Assembly (NCBI RefSeq): GCF_037042905.1
Contig: NC_087257.1
Location: 28,395,501 to 28,459,500 of the forward strand
Length of the DNA stretch: 64,000 nt
Direction: 5' to 3'
Source of the DNA: Lytechinus pictus
Lineage: Eukaryota; Echinodermata; Echinoidea; Temnopleuroida; Toxopneustidae
The number at the start of each line of letters is the position of its first letter. Within the stretch, counting starts at the first letter, position 1. The notes below the pieces were generated by a model. That model saw only the letters and a list, made by a program, of their open reading frames with translations, ran no database searches and had not been told where the DNA came from. Made by a program: the position numbers and the translations under genes. Shown here one piece after another: positions 60,025-64,000 of the stretch.

Positions 60025-61206
60025 AAAAGGGATGGTCCTGGCTGAAAATATTTATATCTTAATACATAGAGTAGAATTCACTGAGCAATGTGCCGAAAAT
60101 TTCATCAATCGGATAACAAGTAAACAGTTATTGAAGTTTAAAGGACAAGTCCACCCCAACAAAAACGTGATTTGAATAAAAAGAGAAAAATTCAACCAGC
60201 ATAACACTGAAAATTTCATCAAAATCGGATGTAAAATAAGAAAGTTATGACATTTTAAAGTTTAGCTTATTTCTAACAAAATAGTTCTGTGAACGAGCCA
60301 GTTACATCTAAATGAGAGAGTCGATGATGTCACTCACTCACTATTTCTTTTGTTTTTTATTATATGAAATATGAAATATTTTGATTTTCTCGTCATTGTC
60401 ATGTGAAATGAAGTTTCATTCCTCCCTGAACACGTGGAATTCCATTATTTTAACATTTTGTGCTTCAGGCAAGGAGGTCCTAATCGTCAAATCCGTAAAA
60501 ATTGAAATATTGTATAATTCAAACAATAAAAAACAAAAGAAATAGTGAGTGAGTGATGTCATCGACTCTCTCATTTGGATGTAACTGGCTCGTTCATATA
60601 ACTATTTTGTTAAAAATAAGCGAAACTTTGAAATGTCATAACTTTCTTATTTTACATCCGATTTTGATGAAATTTTCAGCATTGTGCTCGTCTGATTTTT
60701 CTCTATTGATTCAAATCAACATTTTTCTGAGGTGGACTTGACCTTTAAAGTTTAGCAATATATTGTTAAAACAGTCGTCGTGAATATTCATTAGGTGGGC
60801 TGATGATGTCACATCTCCACTCTCCGTTTCCCTATGTTATTATATATAATCATAATTTTTACATTATTTCATATTTGTGCTAATAATATGTCCCCCTTAT
60901 AATGAAATAAGTTGCAGCAATAAATATTTAATGCACTAAATCAGTTGCCAATCCAATTTTTCTACTTTTTTGTTCTTGGATGAATAAACCTAATTTCATG
61001 TAATGAAATACAAAAGAACAAGTGGAGATGTGACATCATCAGCCAACCTAATGAATATTCATGACGACTGTATTTACAAAATATTGCTAAATTTTAAAAT
61101 TCAATAACTTTGTTATCCGATTTTGATGAAATTTTCGGTATTTTGCTCAGTGAATTTTACTCTATTCATTAAGCTATACATGCTTTCAGCCCGGACCATC
61201 CCTTTA
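60025..61206. mobile_element. Outer fold-back element split by a later insertion
   Basis: Termini AGGGATGGTCCTGGCTGAAA and, in reverse complement, AGGGATGGTCCGGGCTGAAA. The arms (about 60025-60136 plus 60750-60830, against about 61020-61206) match through motifs such as GAATATTCATTAGGT and GATGATGTCACATCTCCACT. A TTTAAA hexamer lies at the right edge. Non-coding. Confidence 0.75.
60137..60749. mobile_element. Fold-back MITE with TTAA duplication, nested in a second element
   Basis: Begins AGGACAAGTCCACCCC and ends GAGGTGGACTTGACCT, with inner arms sharing ACATCCGATTTTGATGAAAT and its complement. Flanked by TTAA on both sides. It interrupts the left arm of the 60025-61206 element: the uninterrupted right arm reads through TTATTGAATTTTAAAATTTA, while the left arm is split at the same place. 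Confidence 0.8.
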
Positions 61207-61453
61207 AAGGCTCCGTATAAAATAAACCTAATTGTAATAGAAAGCAATGTCATCGACCTAAGACAGGTGGCAAGCGTGCCTTTGTAGAATGCTGTTGCCG
61301 GTATGCGATGTTTTCTATACGGTCGGCGCACATGAAACACAAGTGCGTCGCTTGTATACTACTTTGCGGTTAAACCCGAGACGTTCCCACGCGTACATTT
61401 CGAGATAGCAACATTCAGTACGCGTTTGGAAGAAAAATACCCTGTTTACACGT

Positions 61454-61488
61454 GCATCGGCTTTTGGTTCAGAACCAAAAGCCGATGC
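61454..61488. repeat. Perfect 17-bp-arm hairpin at the minisatellite edge
   Basis: GCATCGGCTTTTGGTTC, one base, and its exact complement; part of the arm repeats again at 61493-61508. Confidence 0.9.
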
Positions 61489-61511
61489 AGAATTGGCTTT
61501 TGGTCGGTATC

Positions 61512-61866
61512 AGGACAACTACCCCCTGGACAATCACCCCCCGGACAACTACCCCCGGACAATTACCCCCCGAGGACAATTACCCCCCGGACAATTACCC
61601 CCCGGACATTTACCCCCTGAGGACAACTACCCCCCGAGGACAATTACCCCCCGGACAATTACCCCCCGGACAACTACCCCCCGGACAATTACCCCCCGGA
61701 CAACTACCCCCCGGACAATTACCCCCCGGACAACTACCCCCCGGACAATTACCCTCCGGACAACTACCCCCCGGACAATTACCCCCCGGAAAATTACCCC
61801 CCGGACAACTACCCCCCGGACAATTACCCTCCGGACAACTACCCCCGGACAATTACCCCCTAGACA
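61512..61866. repeat. 15-bp GC-rich minisatellite
   Basis: About 23 copies of CCCCCCGGACAAYTA. Units with AATTAC and AACTAC alternate for much of its length, giving a 30-bp higher-order period. Because 15 is divisible by 3, the array is open in several frames on both strands (PPGQL, TITPR and CPGGN-type readings). Confidence 0.95.
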
Positions 61867-61984
61867 AAGGGAGTGCACAGAGTCATACGTCGGCCGTACG
61901 TTTGACGTAAGAAGTACTCTAGGCATTCTCGAGTATCTTGAAATCAAACGTACGCCGTAAGAAAGCTGTAAAATTGAGCTCCAT

Positions 61985-62205
61985 CCATAGGCGGATCCAG
62001 GGTGGCCGAGGGGCCCGGCCGGCCCCCCCCCCTCCCCTATCGGCAGAGCAAAAAAATGAAAAAAAGGGGGAAAGAAAGAAAAAAAGAAAAAGAAGGGGAA
62101 AGAAAGGAGGAAAAATAAGAGGTAAAATAAGAGAAGGGAGCCGAGTGAAAAAAAAAAGGTCAGGGGATGACTTGGAAAATGATAAAAAAATACATTTCAT
62201 GTCAC
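61985..62205. repeat. GGCCC/C-tract element with purine-rich body
   Basis: CATAGGCGGATCCAGGGTGG, GGGGCCCGGCCGGCCCCCCC, then a long A/G-rich tract. It resembles 63815-63920 (C-tract then A/G-rich tract). Confidence 0.5.
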
Positions 62206-62209
62206 TATA

Positions 62210-63180
62210 TGAATTTTTTTGCTCGCACTTCGCGCTCGCATAGCCTGTTCGATGAGATACACATCTTGCTAAATAGGCTGATATGTAGCTTAAAATATTA
62301 AGTTTTGAAGTTGATATTACAAAGCATATTTCAGCTCGGACATTATTCATTATTTTGTTTGATTTACAAACTGATTTTTAAGTGCTCTGTTTGATGTCCG
62401 TTTTATATAACAAACTACTTAAAACCCCCCTTTTATGACAGCTTACCAAAAATTTCGTCTAACGATTTGCGCTCGCATTTTTGTTAAAAATATATCAACT
62501 CACAAATCCTATTCATGATTACAAAAGTGCTTAAAATATCCAGTTTTCAGGCCTCAGTGTCAACACATTTTACTCACTCATTTAGGCTTATTACATTAAT
62601 AAATATGATAATAAAATGTTCATGAATTCTTAATGACTAAATTGTCCCTTTTCAGAAAAGAATATTGACAATATCACAGTTTCATGTTTCATATCGCACT
62701 CAGGAAGAGGAATAAGAAAGTTGTCATCATTTTCATATGATGACAAAATGTCCTTAGACCTAGAATGTCCAGGTCCTAGGTCAAAATAATAATGAAGATA
62801 TCAGCTCGCGCTTCACACTCGCATCATTTATTAAGTGCTTTCCACATCCACTTCACAATTTCCCTACACAATGTTTTAGATAGGGCTCGAATTCACCATT
62901 TTCATACCGGAATATCAAGTATTTTCCGCTCGCGCTTCGCGCTTGCATTGCTTTTTCGATGAGATTAATATCTTGCTCAATATAGGCTGATATGGAGCGT
63001 AAAATATCAAGTTCCGAAGTCAATATACAAAACATATTTCATCTCGGATATCGAGCTTTCATTATTTTTAAATTTACAAATTGATTTTTCAAGTGCTCTG
63101 TAAAATGTCCGTTTTATGGTCTAAATATTAATATTTTTAGCTCACGCTGCTCGGTCGCATTATTTGATTTGCATAGGCCT
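62210..63180. repeat. Diverged repeats with GCTCGCGCTTCGCGCTCGC motif
   Basis: The motif recurs, with changes, at about 62219, 62467, 62803, 62926 and 63137. After the first and fourth occurrences a longer block is shared: TTCGATGAGAT...ATCTTGCT...TAGGCTGATATG...AAAATAT.AAGTT..GAAGT. Non-coding, old repeat. Confidence 0.75.
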
Positions 63181-63357
63181 ACTTCTTTATAAATTCTTAC
63201 AAACCGTCCTTAAAATGCACCTTAAACGAATTGTATACTATCATGATTGCCAATTTGTATAGAAAAAACACTGTATTTGATTATGTCATATTGTTTACAA
63301 TTTAGTAAATTTGGTACTTAATTTCCTTCTTTAATGTTTAATTGCTTTCACCCAAGA

Positions 63358-63410
63358 ATAATACACACAAAAACACCTTGTAAGTTACAAGGTGTTCTTG
63401 TGTGTATTAT
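63358..63410. repeat. 26-bp-arm palindrome
   Basis: ATAATACACACAAAAACACC TTGTAA, one base, and its complement with one mismatch. Too short a loop for a microRNA precursor; could extrude as a cruciform. Confidence 0.9.
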
Positions 63411-63814
63411 CTTTGCATAAAGTTTTTAGCTTACTGTATTAAGTTATAAAGCCACATCTTAATCTGGAATGTGCACCAATTGTTTCATAATTCTTAGCTT
63501 CTTGTTAGTTGAACTGTTTTAAAATAACAGATATATAGGTCTACTTGACAGTGTTAGTGTTGATAGTTGCCTTATCGACTTTCAATATTTCTACCTATGA
63601 AGGTGTCTTTTTACGTTTTATCTATTTGCCTGATTTCATTCCTGAAATTAAACCCAAAATAGATATTTTAAAAAATCAGATCAGTTTGAATCAGAGATAT
63701 TCAGCATTTGTGATTATTATGACTAATCGTGTTCAATTGTTCTATGAAAACTTTGAATGAGGGCCAGTTTACAAATTTTCTGATGTATATATGCATAGCC
63801 AAACGGGAGGTTTC

Positions 63815-63920
63815 GGGTGCAAGCCCCCCCCCCCCCCCCATTTTTCATGATGCAGAAGGCGCCACTAAACAAAAACAAAAAAGGAAAAAAGAAGAAAGTG
63901 AGAGAACAGGAGAAAGAGCA
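63815..63920. repeat. C-tract element with purine-rich tail
   Basis: GTGCAAGCCCCCCCCCCCCC followed by TTTTTCATGATGCAGAAGGC and an A/G-rich run. Confidence 0.45.
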
Positions 63921-64000
63921 ATATAAAAGAGAAAGAAAAAGTTATTAACGTAAGATAAAGTAGAAAATATTTCGGAAACCTGTGCCACCGACCAAAACTT

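Noticed and set aside
61426..61960. Repeat proteins of PPGQL, TITPR and CPGGN type
   Set aside because: By-products of a 15-bp minisatellite; no unique coding sequence at either end.

Overview
This window is eukaryotic, AT-rich, intron-containing and dense in transposable elements. It has no bacterial-style gene packing. The type of dispersed repeats (microsatellite-tailed elements, GGGGCCCGTTTCATAAA-type palindromic elements, fold-back elements, a tRNA-derived SINE, CR1/L2-like LINE debris) suggests a marine invertebrate. A sea urchin or other echinoderm is my best guess, by inference only.

The only gene I can assign firmly is COASY, bifunctional CoA synthase, on the + strand. Nine coding exons between 6286 and 13801 join in frame to 561 codons, with every intron flanked by GT/AG. 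The product carries the two last steps of CoA synthesis: a PPAT domain (TFDRLHAGH nucleotidyltransferase motif) and a DPCK domain ([13 protein letters not shown]-loop). A CpG-rich stretch at about 4.28-4.56 kb and a consensus splice donor at 4197 may mark the promoter and an untranslated first exon. Poly(A) signals at 14.70 and 18.57 kb are possible 3' ends. Its introns hold an RNA-foldable TTAA-type element, a SINE and LINE debris.

The most unusual feature is in COASY exon 5. A 72-bp segment spanning the exon end and its splice donor is present three times in tandem. All three copies end in a usable GT donor and all three choices keep the frame, so the locus can in principle encode proteins of 561, 585 and 609 residues that differ inside the DPCK domain.

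Between about 14.7 and 36 kb, and from 38 to 56 kb, I see mostly non-coding DNA with microsatellites and short palindromic elements. At 36.0-36.5 kb on the - strand is a GC-rich reading frame with two N-glycosylation sites and one transmembrane helix. It is either a small single-pass membrane protein or the first coding exon of a larger receptor. A weak candidate exon lies at 42.66 kb on the + strand.

The right end is structured. From 56.46 to 59.88 kb lies a tandem array whose units (about 393-401 bp, with two longer units of about 512-523 bp) each carry a hairpin with arms of about 26 bp. It is followed by a palindrome cluster, then a TTAA-flanked fold-back element inserted into the arm of another fold-back element (60.0-61.2 kb), a 15-bp GC-rich minisatellite (61.5-61.9 kb), and diverged repeats rich in a GCTCGCGCTTCGCGCTCGC motif. 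No CRISPR array, operon or intact autonomous transposon was found.
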